DNA of 64,000 nt, taken from an uncultured Pseudoxanthomonas sp. (lineage in GTDB: Bacteria > Pseudomonadota > Gammaproteobacteria > Xanthomonadales > Xanthomonadaceae). The DNA lies in contig CAMLGZ010000008.1 of assembly GCA_946479745.1 (NCBI GenBank), forward strand, positions 62,001-126,000. Reading direction: 5' to 3'. Below, in pieces: positions 17,027 through 24,850 of the stretch. How positions within the stretch are numbered: position 1 is the stretch's first letter; each line of letters opens with the position of its first letter. Position numbers and translations under genes: made by a program. The notes under the pieces were generated by a model. The model made no database searches. It was not told the DNA's origin and saw only the letters and a list, made by a program, of their open reading frames with translations.

Positions 17027-18333
17027 ATCCGGTATTTGTCACGTTCGAGCACGAGAGCATAGCGGTCTCGGTGATTCCGGGGCCCCACAGTCTGGGTCTG
17101 GAGGAATGCGAGCGACTGGCAGCCATTGGAGAACGTTACCCAGGCTTCTGTCAGCGAGGTCACCAGAGAGTCCGGCTTTCCCAATATTGCGGCGTGGTTT
17201 CGTTGGGTGGCCGCGTCCTGGAAGTTGCCCCAAAGCTCGGTAAGGGAAAACGGGGCGAACTGGCAGGAAAGAGTCTGCTGCTGCGAATGCTGCAAACGGT
17301 GTATGGGCTCCCCCGTCTGGCCGGCACTGCCGGCCAAACGTTGGAGCAGGCGCCGCTGATCGATGCGCTTGCCTCGATCTTCTTCGACCATCTGCTCCGG
17401 CTGGTCAAGGCCGGACTGCATCGTGCCTACGCAAGCGAGTGCGACAACCTGCAGACCATCAAAGGCCGGTTGCTGATAGGCGAGCATGTGGCACGTAATT
17501 CAGGACGAATGGATCGTGCGCTATGTGAGTTCGACGAATTGGCCGCCGATGTTGGGCCCAATCGTGTGCTGGTACTTGCGCTCAAGATGATGAGGCCCTG
17601 GCTTTCTCAGGGCGATTCGCAACGGCGGTGGGCTGAACTGATGGCCGCCTTCGAGGGCGTCGGCCAGGCGTCGCTGCATGAGGTGAAGGATATTCGCCTA
17701 ACCCGACAAACAAGCCGTTATCGCGACGCGCTTCGATTTGCCCAGTGGATCATCGAGATGCTGTCGCCGGCCTTGCGCGGTGGATTGGAAGAGGCACCGG
17801 CGATGCTGTTTGACATGAATATTCTGTTCGAGTCTTACGTCGCCGCCTGTCTTGCGCGCCAGGCGCCGCCCGGCATTGATGTGCTACCTCAGCACAACGT
17901 CATGCACCTTGCCAGGACTTCCGGCAAGGGTGCGTACCAGCTCAGGCCAGACATTGTCGTCACCTGTGGGCAGGAGATTTTGCTGGTGGCAGATACAAAG
18001 TGGAAGTTGCTGGAAGAAGACAGGTTTGGGCGCATCCGCCCAACGCCTGCCGACATGTACCAGATGAATGCCTACGCCTCGGCGTACCGGTGCGATGAGA
18101 TGGCTTTGATCTATCCCAGCTTTTCCGGATTAAACACACAGCTCATGCAACACCCGACGAGCTACGTGCTTCCCGCCAGGGCCGGTACGGTTTCGCTCCA
18201 CATCACCGGAGTGGACCTCTTGGCTGATCGCTTGAGCGTTGGCGCTGGATCTGTGGGCGCGGCGTTGAACAATTTTTTACGGCATGGGGGTCAGGAGGTC
18301 GGTGGCAGAGTTGACGCGCTTGAAGAATGCTGA
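17023..18333 (+). CDS. mcrC: McrC-like endonuclease subunit
   Basis: The product is a 436-aa McrC family subunit. A beta-rich N-terminal part (GGRVLEVAPKLGK) is followed by a helical middle. The C-terminal PD-(D/E)xK nuclease site reads LRPDIVV...LLVADTKWK (about residues 307-328), with all acidic residues and the lysine present. It starts at GTG 17023 within the mcrB stop (GTGA). It is expected to bind the McrB hexamer, stimulate its GTPase and supply the cutting activity. Confidence 0.92.
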   Translation: MNPVFVTFEHESIAVSVIPGPHSLGLEECERLAAIGERYPGFCQRGHQRVRLSQYCGVVSLGGRVLEVAPKLGKGKRGELAGKSLLLRMLQTVYGLPRLAGTAGQTLEQAPLIDALASIFFDHLLRLVKAGLHRAYASECDNLQTIKGRLLIGEHVARNSGRMDRALCEFDELAADVGPNRVLVLALKMMRPWLSQGDSQRRWAELMAAFEGVGQASLHEVKDIRLTRQTSRYRDALRFAQWIIEMLSPALRGGLEEAPAMLFDMNILFESYVAACLARQAPPGIDVLPQHNVMHLARTSGKGAYQLRPDIVVTCGQEILLVADTKWKLLEEDRFGRIRPTPADMYQMNAYASAYRCDEMALIYPSFSGLNTQLMQHPTSYVLPARAGTVSLHITGVDLLADRLSVGAGSVGAALNNFLRHGGQEVGGRVDALEEC

Positions 18334-18430
18334 TCCTGAGCGGGCGGCGAGTCTGGCTCGGAAATCCATGCTGTTTGATGGCGTGGAGGAGATGCCCCAG
18401 TTGAATGGCAGCGGCGTCGACGCTGGGTAG
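18302..18430 (+). CDS. possible 42-aa ORF overlapping the mcrC end
   Basis: A second frame starts at GTG 18302 just after AGGAGG (18293-18298) and ends at TAG 18428-18430. It encodes an alternating charged/helical peptide (AELTRLKNADPERAASLARK). The spacing from AGGAGG to GTG is only three bases; a TTG at 18311 would be spaced 12. It may be a small accessory protein or chance. Confidence 0.25.
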   Translation: MAELTRLKNADPERAASLARKSMLFDGVEEMPQLNGSGVDAG

Positions 18431-18440
18431 ACCAGCTATC

Positions 18441-18474
18441 TATGGTTGTTTGACAAATTTACCAAACAACCATA
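18441..18474. promoter_or_regulatory. perfect 12-10-12 palindrome over the promoter of the HTH-ImmA gene
   Basis: TATGGTTGTTTG (18441-18452) is exactly complementary to CAAACAACCATA (18463-18474), with a 10-base spacer. A TTGACA at 18450-18455 lies inside it, and a -10-like TACGCT (18473-18478) is spaced 17 bases. The start codon at 18485 is only about seven bases after the -10, so the mRNA may be leaderless. This is a likely self-repression operator. Confidence 0.65.
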
Positions 18475-18484
18475 CGCTAGCTCC

Positions 18485-19621
18485 ATGACCGAAGATCACC
18501 GCTCCCCAGGTAGCTTGCTGCAGGCACTTCTCTCCGAGAAGCAATGGACCAACAGGTCTTTTGCGGCCGCGACCGGTATAGAAGAAACAGACTGTAGTCG
18601 CCTCATCGGCGACAAGAAACCCGTCACAGCGAAGCTGGCGATTCGATTTGAGGAGGTTTTCGGTATTCCAGCAGAACGTTTCTTGGATCTGCAGGCCCGT
18701 TTTGACTTGGCTGTCGAGCGTTTGAAAAGGACGCCAGATCAAGGCCAGGCAAAGCGTGGCTTACTAAAGGCGGAGCTCCCCATTTCTACCATGATCAAGC
18801 GCGGTTGGCTCGATGTTGATTCGGTGCGTGATCGTCAGGGAGTTGATCGCGCATTGAGTCTTTTTTTTGAGACCGGTCCAGACGAGGAAGTTGACCCGCT
18901 ACCTCACGCAGCAAAGAGAACACAGGTGTCCGAAACCGCCAGCCCAGTGCAACTCGCTTGGGTGTATCGCGTACGGCAAATAGCGACGGAGATGATTGTC
19001 GCGCCGTATTCGCCCGCGAGTGGTCGCGCTGCTATAGAAAAGCTCAAACCGCTCTTGGTGTCAGCGGAGGCCGCTCGCAAAGTTCCCAAGATTCTTGCGG
19101 AACACGGTATAAGGTTCGTCGTTGTGGAATCACTGCCGTCTGGGAAAATTGATGGTGTCTGCTTCTGGCTGGATGACCGCTCTCCCGTCATCGGTATGAC
19201 GATGCGCTACGACCGGATTGATAATTTCTGGTTCGTTCTTCGTCATGAACTAGAGCACGTTATCCAGGGCCACGGAAAGTCCATTGCAGTGATCGATTCC
19301 GACCTCGAAGGTGAAAATGGGGGGCTTGGAGATGGCATTGAAGAGCAAGAGCGAGTAGCTAATCTGGCCGCAGGTGAGTTCTTGGTCCCGAGGCTAAAGT
19401 TGGAAGCGTTCGTTATTCGAAAAGCACCATTCTTTGCCGAGCGAGATATCGTTGGTTTTGCAAAGACCTTGGGAGTTCATCCTGGGCTGGTTGCGGGACC
19501 TCTGCAGCGTCGAATAGGAAAATACAACTTGTTTAGAGAGCACCTAGAGAAAGTTCGTTCGATAGTGTTGCCAGGTGCTATGTCAGATGGTTGGGGCAAC
19601 GTGGCGCCTGTGGGCGAATAG
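18485..19621 (+). CDS. HTH-ImmA/IrrE fusion regulator-protease
   Basis: The product is a 378-aa protein. Its N-terminal XRE/HigA-like HTH (about residues 8-65) includes LLSEKQWTNRSFAAATGIEE and LAIRFEEVFGIPAERFLDLQ. A helical linker follows, then a C-terminal ImmA/IrrE zinc-peptidase domain with RHELEHVIQGH (about 250). ATG 18485 follows the palindrome. ImmA/IrrE enzymes cleave repressors or act in toxin-antitoxin and stress modules; here the DNA-binding and protease parts are on one chain. The next gene starts nine bases later, so they form an operon. Confidence 0.85.
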   Translation: MTEDHRSPGSLLQALLSEKQWTNRSFAAATGIEETDCSRLIGDKKPVTAKLAIRFEEVFGIPAERFLDLQARFDLAVERLKRTPDQGQAKRGLLKAELPISTMIKRGWLDVDSVRDRQGVDRALSLFFETGPDEEVDPLPHAAKRTQVSETASPVQLAWVYRVRQIATEMIVAPYSPASGRAAIEKLKPLLVSAEAARKVPKILAEHGIRFVVVESLPSGKIDGVCFWLDDRSPVIGMTMRYDRIDNFWFVLRHELEHVIQGHGKSIAVIDSDLEGENGGLGDGIEEQERVANLAAGEFLVPRLKLEAFVIRKAPFFAERDIVGFAKTLGVHPGLVAGPLQRRIGKYNLFREHLEKVRSIVLPGAMSDGWGNVAPVGE

Positions 19622-19630
19622 GAGAGGAAC

Positions 19631-20113
19631 ATGGCAACCAAGAAACAGGAAATGCAGAAGCTGATCAGGCACTACCGTGAATCTACCGGGGCTACTTCGG
19701 TGGACATGCACGAGGTCGCAAAGTTTGCGGCTGGTATGGGATGGCCGCTTCCTGCACCAAAGAGCGCAATTGATCGCTTGGCAGAACAATTCTCGAGTGC
19801 TGCTCGCGAAGAGACGCGTCGGGACGAAGTAACGGGACGAAGCTACAGGGCGAACCTCGCAGTCACTGAATGGCACGAAGGTACACAGTTCACGCTCTGG
19901 ACTGACATCGATGTTGCTCCTCGTCGGATTGCGCACAAGTCATTTGTCCAGCGACGCGAGCAAATGGTCGGGGACGCTGTACAACTGACTTTGGACGTAA
20001 ATCGTTGGAATCGCGTCCACGAAGACGACGAACCCATCGTTATGCCGCTTGACTTTGCGGACGACGTTGACTGGCGGCTCAACAGCGACGGTGGCCAAGA
20101 GAAGGCTGCTTGA
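19631..20113 (+). CDS. partner of the HTH-ImmA protein, 160 aa
   Basis: The product is a 160-aa protein nine bases after the HTH-ImmA gene, with AGGAGAGG before its ATG and a terminator just after its stop. The N-terminus (MATKKQEMQKLIRHYRESTG, then VAKFAAGMGWPLP) is helical. The middle contains TRRDEVTGRSYRANLAV and the C-terminus is acidic. I do not recognise a family. The two-gene operon closed by a terminator resembles a toxin-antitoxin or protease-substrate pair; the role is inferred from position only. Confidence 0.65.
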   Translation: MATKKQEMQKLIRHYRESTGATSVDMHEVAKFAAGMGWPLPAPKSAIDRLAEQFSSAAREETRRDEVTGRSYRANLAVTEWHEGTQFTLWTDIDVAPRRIAHKSFVQRREQMVGDAVQLTLDVNRWNRVHEDDEPIVMPLDFADDVDWRLNSDGGQEKAA

Positions 20114-20117
20114 CACA

Positions 20118-20141
20118 GGCCCCGCTACGGCGGGGGTTTTG
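20118..20141 (+). terminator. intrinsic terminator of the HTH-ImmA operon
   Basis: CCCCGC (20120-20125), a TACG loop and GCGGGG (20130-20135) are followed by GTTTTG. It lies seven bases after the stop of the 160-aa gene. Confidence 0.8.
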
Positions 20142-20146
20142 TTGGG

Positions 20147-20696
20147 CTAGTCGCAAAGCTCATCTTCGTCTGAGTCCTCACATTCGCCGCCTTCTATCAT
20201 CTCCTGCTGGATCTCTTGGGCGTAGCTTTCGCAACCTTCGATGAAAGACTGTGATCGACCACCGCAGTCATCGGGAGTTTCAATTCCTTGGCGTTCGGCC
20301 CATGTATACCCGGCCTCATGTCCGCTGCAATCGTACGTACACGGATTACCACCAAAATATGTCGAGACCGGAGCGGGCGGTGAGGCCGGTTGAGGTTTGT
20401 AGGTTCCGACCACAACACAGCCAACATAGGGCTTGGATGTGTAGAGGGGAACGCCATTATCGGAACATCTGTATAGGGTCCGCGAACCCGGATCGTTGGC
20501 GACAGTCTCAACGAACGAATAGTTGATAGCGCGTGACTCCAGGCTGCCTGGCGGGGGTGGTTTCGCGGAATTAGTGCCTGACTCCATTGAGGATGTACGA
20601 ATGCACCTGGCCGGAAACCACTCGTTGCTGACTGGCAGCATCCGCGACGCCGAAAATAGTCAGGACGCTCGCGAGTCCGAATTGGCACATGTTCAT
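20147..20696 (-). pseudogene. frameshifted secreted DUF4124-like protein
   Basis: From ATG 20696 the frame gives a signal peptide (MCQFGLASVLTIFGVADAAS) and SGQVHSYILNGVRH, then a TAA. Sensible sequence resumes at once in the neighbouring frame: TNSAKPPPPG, NYSFVETVAND, then the DUF4124-like TLYRCSDNGVPLYTSKPY, a cysteine-rich middle and an acidic tail to 20147. Both halves look well kept, so this is a recent frameshift (a few bases lost near 20565), a sequencing error or recoding. If intact it would be a small periplasmic protein of about 180 aa. Such proteins are frequent in Xanthomonadales. Confidence 0.55.
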
Positions 20697-20760
20697 GGAT
20701 GCCCCCAAAGAGCCGAGTGCACAGCACCGGCGCGTCCTATACCCATGAAGGCGAGAGGGT

Positions 20761-20781
20761 CGTGTGAACTATTTACGTTGT
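20761..20781 (+). repeat. right copy of 21-bp direct repeat
   Basis: It matches 6365-6385 in 20 of 21 bases and the same orientation, 14.4 kb away, and lies between the secreted-protein remnant and the DUF3606 gene. Confidence 0.45.
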
Positions 20782-20869
20782 GGGGTGTGGGGCGACTGGT
20801 GGCAAGGAACCGCAGCGGTCGGCCTTCTACCGGCGCGGTGCCGGCCAGGAGACCCATTCCCAGCGCCCA

Positions 20870-21055
20870 CTACTTGGAAGGCTTCTTCAGCACCTTCATG
20901 ACCTTTGCCCGGTCGTTGCCTACGGCTTTAACCGCCGCCTTGACGGCTGCCGGCTTCACCTTGGCTACCTTGGCCGCGTAGGCGACTTCATGTTTCTGCC
21001 CACCAGCGACCTTGTTACGGTCGGAGGCATCGCGCTTCTTAGGGTCGTCAGGCAT
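20870..21055 (-). CDS. DUF3606 family protein
   Basis: The product is a 61-aa basic protein. DPKKRDASDRNKVAGGQKHE and the following YAAKVAKVKPAAVKAAVKAVG match the DUF3606 layout (a charged start, then an HTH-like helical pair). ATG 21055 is chosen for GGGAG upstream; the longer frame upstream looks non-coding. Function unknown. It is small enough to be an accessory DNA-associated protein. Confidence 0.72.
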   Translation of the reverse strand: MPDDPKKRDASDRNKVAGGQKHEVAYAAKVAKVKPAAVKAAVKAVGNDRAKVMKVLKKPSK

Positions 21056-21264
21056 GACAATCTCCCGGTTAGGTGTGCCGAACCTACGCTCCCAACACCT
21101 GAGTAGCAAGAGTTCCCAGCCTCGGACGTTGAGGCCGAACACAGGCAATCGTCGGGTGGCTACATCTGTTTTGCCCTCTCATCGGCTCCTTGGCCTGCTA
21201 GCTGTGGTGAGGTCCGAGTTCGGCGGCCATACTTAGACTTGCCGCCTTCGTGGAACGTTTGTCC

Positions 21265-21864
21265 ATGCTAGAACCTGCGTTAGTAGACATGCCGCGCCAC
21301 GCAACCTGGACAATAGATGAGCAGGTACTCCGCGAGACCGCCTACCACGAGGCGGGCCATGCGGTGCTGGCTAAGCTGACCGGTACGCATATTGCTGGTG
21401 CGATAGATGCGCGAGTTGCGTCCAAACAGGGCGCGTTTGACTGCGAATACCTTGAGGCCTTGCATCAGGCACGCGCCATTGTGCTCGGCGTCGCAGTGGA
21501 TCCGATCAAAGAGAGCGCCGTTATCAGCGCTGGCGGTGCTGTGGCTCAGGCCCGCTTCATGTTCGCCAATGGGATTGGTCTCGACAGCAATGGAAAGTGG
21601 ATCCCATCAACTGACAACTATGTATCGCTTTGCGCGTTACACGACCGGAACGAGGTTCGTCGGACGCTGGGTATTGGGCACTGGGAAGAAGTGACCAGGA
21701 CCGCAAGCAACGTTTTGAGCCGGCCTGGGGTCTGGAGCGCAGTCGAGATATTGGCTGCAGAAGTGATTCGAAGGAATGGAATGGTGCCTAAAAACACGGT
21801 AGATAACTTGCTACACCAAGCGTTCATCGAACTTCACTTGCCGGAATGTTCTCCCCTTATCTAG
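21265..21864 (+). CDS. stand-alone M41-like HEAGH peptidase-domain protein
   Basis: The product is a 199-aa protein with TAYHEAGHAVLAKLTG (HExxH about residues 31-35), as in the FtsH peptidase domain, but no AAA+ domain. The downstream ISAGGAVAQARFMF resembles the M41 stretch after the zinc site. In the C-terminal half, SCALHDRNEV-like text (LCALHDRNEVRRTLG) may supply the third ligand region. ATG 21265 is used; an in-frame GTG at 21250 is possible. Such proteins occur on genomic islands; the substrate is unknown. Confidence 0.65.
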   Translation: MLEPALVDMPRHATWTIDEQVLRETAYHEAGHAVLAKLTGTHIAGAIDARVASKQGAFDCEYLEALHQARAIVLGVAVDPIKESAVISAGGAVAQARFMFANGIGLDSNGKWIPSTDNYVSLCALHDRNEVRRTLGIGHWEEVTRTASNVLSRPGVWSAVEILAAEVIRRNGMVPKNTVDNLLHQAFIELHLPECSPLI

Positions 21865-21898
21865 CCACTGAGTATGGTGCTAATGCGTGCCTTGGTGG

Positions 21899-22117
21899 TT
21901 ACCTAGTCGCTGAACCGAGAATCTGCTGGGCTAGCTCTTTGGCCGCGACTAAAGCTTCGGCCGGCGAATCAAATGTACCCGGCGGGACCCTTCTGGGCGA
22001 CCGGTCTGGGAGCCTTAGACCTGCAAGGTAACCGGGACCGGGCCACCCTTCGCTTAGCAGCAACGCACAGGTGTGCTCACCAATCTTGAACTCCGTGACC
22101 GCCTCGAACTCTTGCAT
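21899..22117 (-). CDS. hypothetical protein, 72 aa
   Basis: ATG 22117 has a strong GGAGGGGG upstream. The 72-aa product (FEAVTEFKIGEHTCALLLSE, then PSPAEAL-like SPAEALVAAKELAQQIL) looks like a small alpha/beta domain with one cysteine. The longer frame upstream is discounted because it lacks a ribosome site. No family is recognised. Confidence 0.55.
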   Translation of the reverse strand: MQEFEAVTEFKIGEHTCALLLSEGWPGPGYLAGLRLPDRSPRRVPPGTFDSPAEALVAAKELAQQILGSATR

Positions 22118-22674
22118 GAAACCCCCTCCGCGTGATCTAGACCTTAGGAATGTCGGGGCAAACGCAGATGTTGCAAGGGAATCATTCCACAAACTGCTAA
22201 ACCGACGCCCCGGCGGGACTTGTCGCGAGCCTTTATTCCTTACCGGCTAGGCACTTGCCTCCATTCAGCGAAATACTAATTGCGACCGTTGGAAGCCGGG
22301 GCCTAGGCTATCTCCCCGGGAACGTCTCACCGGGTGATTCACCGACTCCGGAAGCTCTGCGCCATGCCAGCCACCATCGCCCACTACCTAGGCCCAGCCG
22401 GTATAGACCTGCCACGGGTGTGCGTACCCCTTGCCGGCGCCCACGTGCGCCTAGGTTTACGCCGGGTCTTTATGCCCTTCTAGTGCCTCCGGGTGCTGGA
22501 AGCTGACTACCGGCCGACCCAGACAGACCTCTGAAAGATGGCTCCTCCCCTGGGAAACAGGGCGTGTCGAACGGGCCTGTAGCCGCCAGATTTTTTTACA
22601 GCGGCTAAGGCTCGTTGCTCTTGATTTGGGACTCGATACGCTGAGATCCAGTCCACAAGAGGAGGAACAATGCA
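22118..22674. other. intergenic region before the AlpA-like gene
   Basis: No protein-like frame is seen. The region is mostly GC-rich, with an AT patch (a seven-T run near 22592) about 80 bases before the AlpA-like gene, likely holding its promoter. A replication origin for the adjoining Gp2-like gene could sit here, but no clear iterons were recognised. Confidence 0.35.
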
Positions 22675-22890
22675 GTGAATAACGACCTCAAGCCGAAGGC
22701 GAGCTACATGCGGCGCAAGGAGCTAAGGGCCTACTTCGGCGATGTATGCCGCCAGACCACCTACAACTACCAAAAAAATCCAGCGTTCCCCCAGCCTGTT
22801 TACATGGACGGTATTTGTCTTGGATTTGTTACGGAGGAGATCGACGCATTCAATGTGGCTATGAAGCAGGCCCGAGGGGGTGAAACCTGA
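22675..22890 (+). CDS. AlpA-like small DNA-binding regulator
   Basis: The product is a 71-aa protein with a winged-helix/MerR-like pattern as in AlpA excision regulators: MRRKELRAYFGDVCRQTTYN, then NPAFPQPVYMDG, then FVTEEIDAFN. The start is GTG 22675, ten bases after AGAGGAGG. A better-spaced ATG at 22670 is followed two codons later by TGA and cannot be the start. Such regulators control excision or expression of integrated satellites and fit the Gp2-like gene downstream. Confidence 0.6.
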   Translation: MNNDLKPKASYMRRKELRAYFGDVCRQTTYNYQKNPAFPQPVYMDGICLGFVTEEIDAFNVAMKQARGGET

Positions 22891-23028
22891 CGCTAATTTT
22901 CTGGGCCATGAAGGCGCCAAAACACGTCTATGGCAGCGAAAGCACCAGGCCAGCCCCCGTAACGGGCTTGGATAAGAGCCTGCGGGATCAGGAATGATCG
23001 TTGTACTGTTTATTAGTGGGTTACAGCA

Positions 23029-24030
23029 ATGGACGATGAAATCACAACACTGACCGATTGGTCACTGGTTTTGCTCGAGGATGGAAGGAGGTGTATTACC
23101 ACGCAGCACGACTGCGCGAATGACCTGAAGCAAGTCATCACGACAGTTGCAAAGATAGTCCAGTCTCGGGAGGCCTTGTTCCGCACTGAGAAGGAAGGAA
23201 GGCGCACGCTGGTAGTAGCAACCGAGCTAGGAAAGGAGTTTTTTCAATGCATCAAGGCTGACCTGGCGGGGATAGACAAGCACTATCCAACTCACCGCTT
23301 TAGCCCGTTTTACACGGTCTTCAAGCAGCATGCGAAATCACTGTGGAAGGGCTCCTGTAGGATCGGGCTAAGCATGGTTGACGAGCTTAACGCTGCGGTT
23401 GAAGCGATAAGGGCAGCAGGCAGGGAAACCAAGCTAAAGATCAGAATCGAAAATTTAAAGCGCTGCGAGCGTTCCAACGCTAGGTCGATGAAGGACCTGC
23501 TCGCAGGGGTACGCAGGCTCTACTCGAAGGTTTTGATTATTCGATTGGATCTCGAATATTTCTCGGTCTTCGGGCCGGGGTGCGGATTCAATGCGCAAGA
23601 GATTTCGCTTGAGCAGGTCCAGCAGCATCGCAATGCGTTCTTGGAATATCTTCGGACTGGACCGTATTCCGAAAATCTTGCGGGCTATGCATGGAAACTA
23701 GAATGGGGGCCCGAGAAGGGGTTTCATATCCATTTCGTAATTTTTAAGGATGCTCAGGCTGTCTGCAAGGACATAGTCATTGCTGACATGCTAAGCAAAT
23801 ATTGGCGGGAAGTAGTTACCGCTAGTGCCGGATATGCGCACAACTGTAACAAGGACAAAGAACGATACCCCGAGCCGTACCTTGGAATGGTTGCGCGTGG
23901 CGATGATGCCAAATGGGAAGTGGCTGGAGAGAAGCTCCGGTATTTGACGAAAGTCGATCATTTCGTCCGCTTCCAGGCTCCAAGGAAGTGCAAGACGTTT
24001 GACACCGGAGGCCCTTACAAGAAAGCCTAA
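23029..24030 (+). CDS. inovirus Gp2 / YagK-YfjJ family protein (replication-initiator-like)
   Basis: The product is a 333-aa protein. The C-terminal half carries WKLEWGPEKGFHIHFVIF (HIH about residues 233-235), as in inovirus-type Gp2 and YagK/YfjJ proteins. Nearby are KVLIIRLDLEYFSVFG, with the usual beta-strand before it, and LRYLTKVDHFVRF near the end. The HIH resembles the HUH metal site of rolling-circle initiators. The N-terminal 100 residues are less conserved. With the AlpA-like gene it forms a satellite-like cassette. A terminator follows directly. Confidence 0.75.
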   Translation: MDDEITTLTDWSLVLLEDGRRCITTQHDCANDLKQVITTVAKIVQSREALFRTEKEGRRTLVVATELGKEFFQCIKADLAGIDKHYPTHRFSPFYTVFKQHAKSLWKGSCRIGLSMVDELNAAVEAIRAAGRETKLKIRIENLKRCERSNARSMKDLLAGVRRLYSKVLIIRLDLEYFSVFGPGCGFNAQEISLEQVQQHRNAFLEYLRTGPYSENLAGYAWKLEWGPEKGFHIHFVIFKDAQAVCKDIVIADMLSKYWREVVTASAGYAHNCNKDKERYPEPYLGMVARGDDAKWEVAGEKLRYLTKVDHFVRFQAPRKCKTFDTGGPYKKA

Positions 24031-24647
24031 TTGAGAGGACGCCGGGATTTAAGCTCGGCGTCCTTTTTCTTTTTTATTGCAGCGACGGCTTCCTTGATCC
24101 TAGGGTGTTTCAAAAGATCTGTGCAACGAGTATCGCCCCATTTCTGATCGAGCCCTGCTTGTACTACAGCAGCTTTGAAATCCTCGGGCGTGGAATAAGT
24201 TGAAGCTTTTGCGATCAAGCTGTCCACGACCTTTTGCGTGGCCTTGTGGTATTGATCGCTTCTCGAAGCACGGCCCGCTTTGCCCGCCTTGCTCATGAAT
24301 TGCGAGATTTCGACGCGGTCCATAAACAGCTTGGCCTCCTCGAACCCGGAGTATCGTTGTGCGATGCCGTGCGCTTCGGCCAGAAACGACCACGCTAGCT
24401 CAGTACGCCCAGCGGCACGTTCCTCTCGAGCACGCCTGAGAAGATCCCATCCTTTTGACATGGCAATCCGCGTCAGTTCGGTGGCGGGGTCTAGCGTGCT
24501 CCTGTCATCTCCGATTGGGGCTAGGCTCGCGCCTACTTCGTCCAGGAAGTAATCGAAAGACCGGGGCTGCAAATCCTTGTAGCTAGGAGGATCAGGCTCC
24601 ATGGGGCCATACGGCTTTGGTGCGTTGGGATCTTTCAGCTTGGTCAT
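24027..24647 (-). CDS. hypothetical protein convergent with the Gp2-like gene
   Basis: The product is a 206-aa helical, charged protein. A proline-rich start (MTKLKDPNAPKPYGPMEPDP) leads into helices with tetratricopeptide-like character (WDLLRRAREERAAGRTELAW, SFLAEAHGIAQRYSG) and a basic end. The frame stays open to 24836, but that part runs into the tRNA terminator, so ATG 24647 is preferred although its ribosome site is weak. The stop overlaps the stop of the convergent gene by three bases. Not recognised. Confidence 0.55.
   Translation of the reverse strand: MTKLKDPNAPKPYGPMEPDPPSYKDLQPRSFDYFLDEVGASLAPIGDDRSTLDPATELTRIAMSKGWDLLRRAREERAAGRTELAWSFLAEAHGIAQRYSGFEEAKLFMDRVEISQFMSKAGKAGRASRSDQYHKATQKVVDSLIAKASTYSTPEDFKAAVVQAGLDQKWGDTRCTDLLKHPRIKEAVAAIKKKKDAELKSRRPLN
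24036..24068 (+). terminator. terminator of the Gp2-like gene, inside the convergent gene
   Basis: AGGACGCCG (24036-24044) pairs with CGGCGTCCT (24056-24064) over an 11-base loop, followed by a T-rich run. It starts six bases after the stop and overlaps the last codons of the opposing gene. Confidence 0.8.
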
Positions 24648-24820
24648 CCTGGCGTGCTCGTGCGAAGAAGAGCGAATGACGCTAACAGAGGAGCCAAGCG
24701 ATGCAAGTGCGTTTGCAGTGCGTTTGTATGCACAGCAGAACACTAGCAATGAGGCAATACATTCTGCACGCGCTTGTGCGTAGACGAGTGAGTAGAAATC
24801 AGCCGGGTTGAAATTTAAGC

Positions 24821-24848
24821 CAAAAAAAACAGCCACTTAGGGCTGTTC
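24821..24848 (-). terminator. terminator of tRNA-Leu
   Basis: Read on the minus strand, AACAGCC, a loop and GGCTGTT are followed by a run of eight T, two bases past the tRNA CCA end. Confidence 0.8.
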
Positions 24849-24850
24849 CT

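Noticed and set aside
22255..22506. 83-aa Pro/Arg-rich plus-strand frame
   Set aside because: Composition is typical of random GC-rich sequence; no ribosome site.
24648..24836. N-terminal extension of the gene at 24027-24647
   Set aside because: It would start inside the terminator of tRNA-Leu and lacks a ribosome site.
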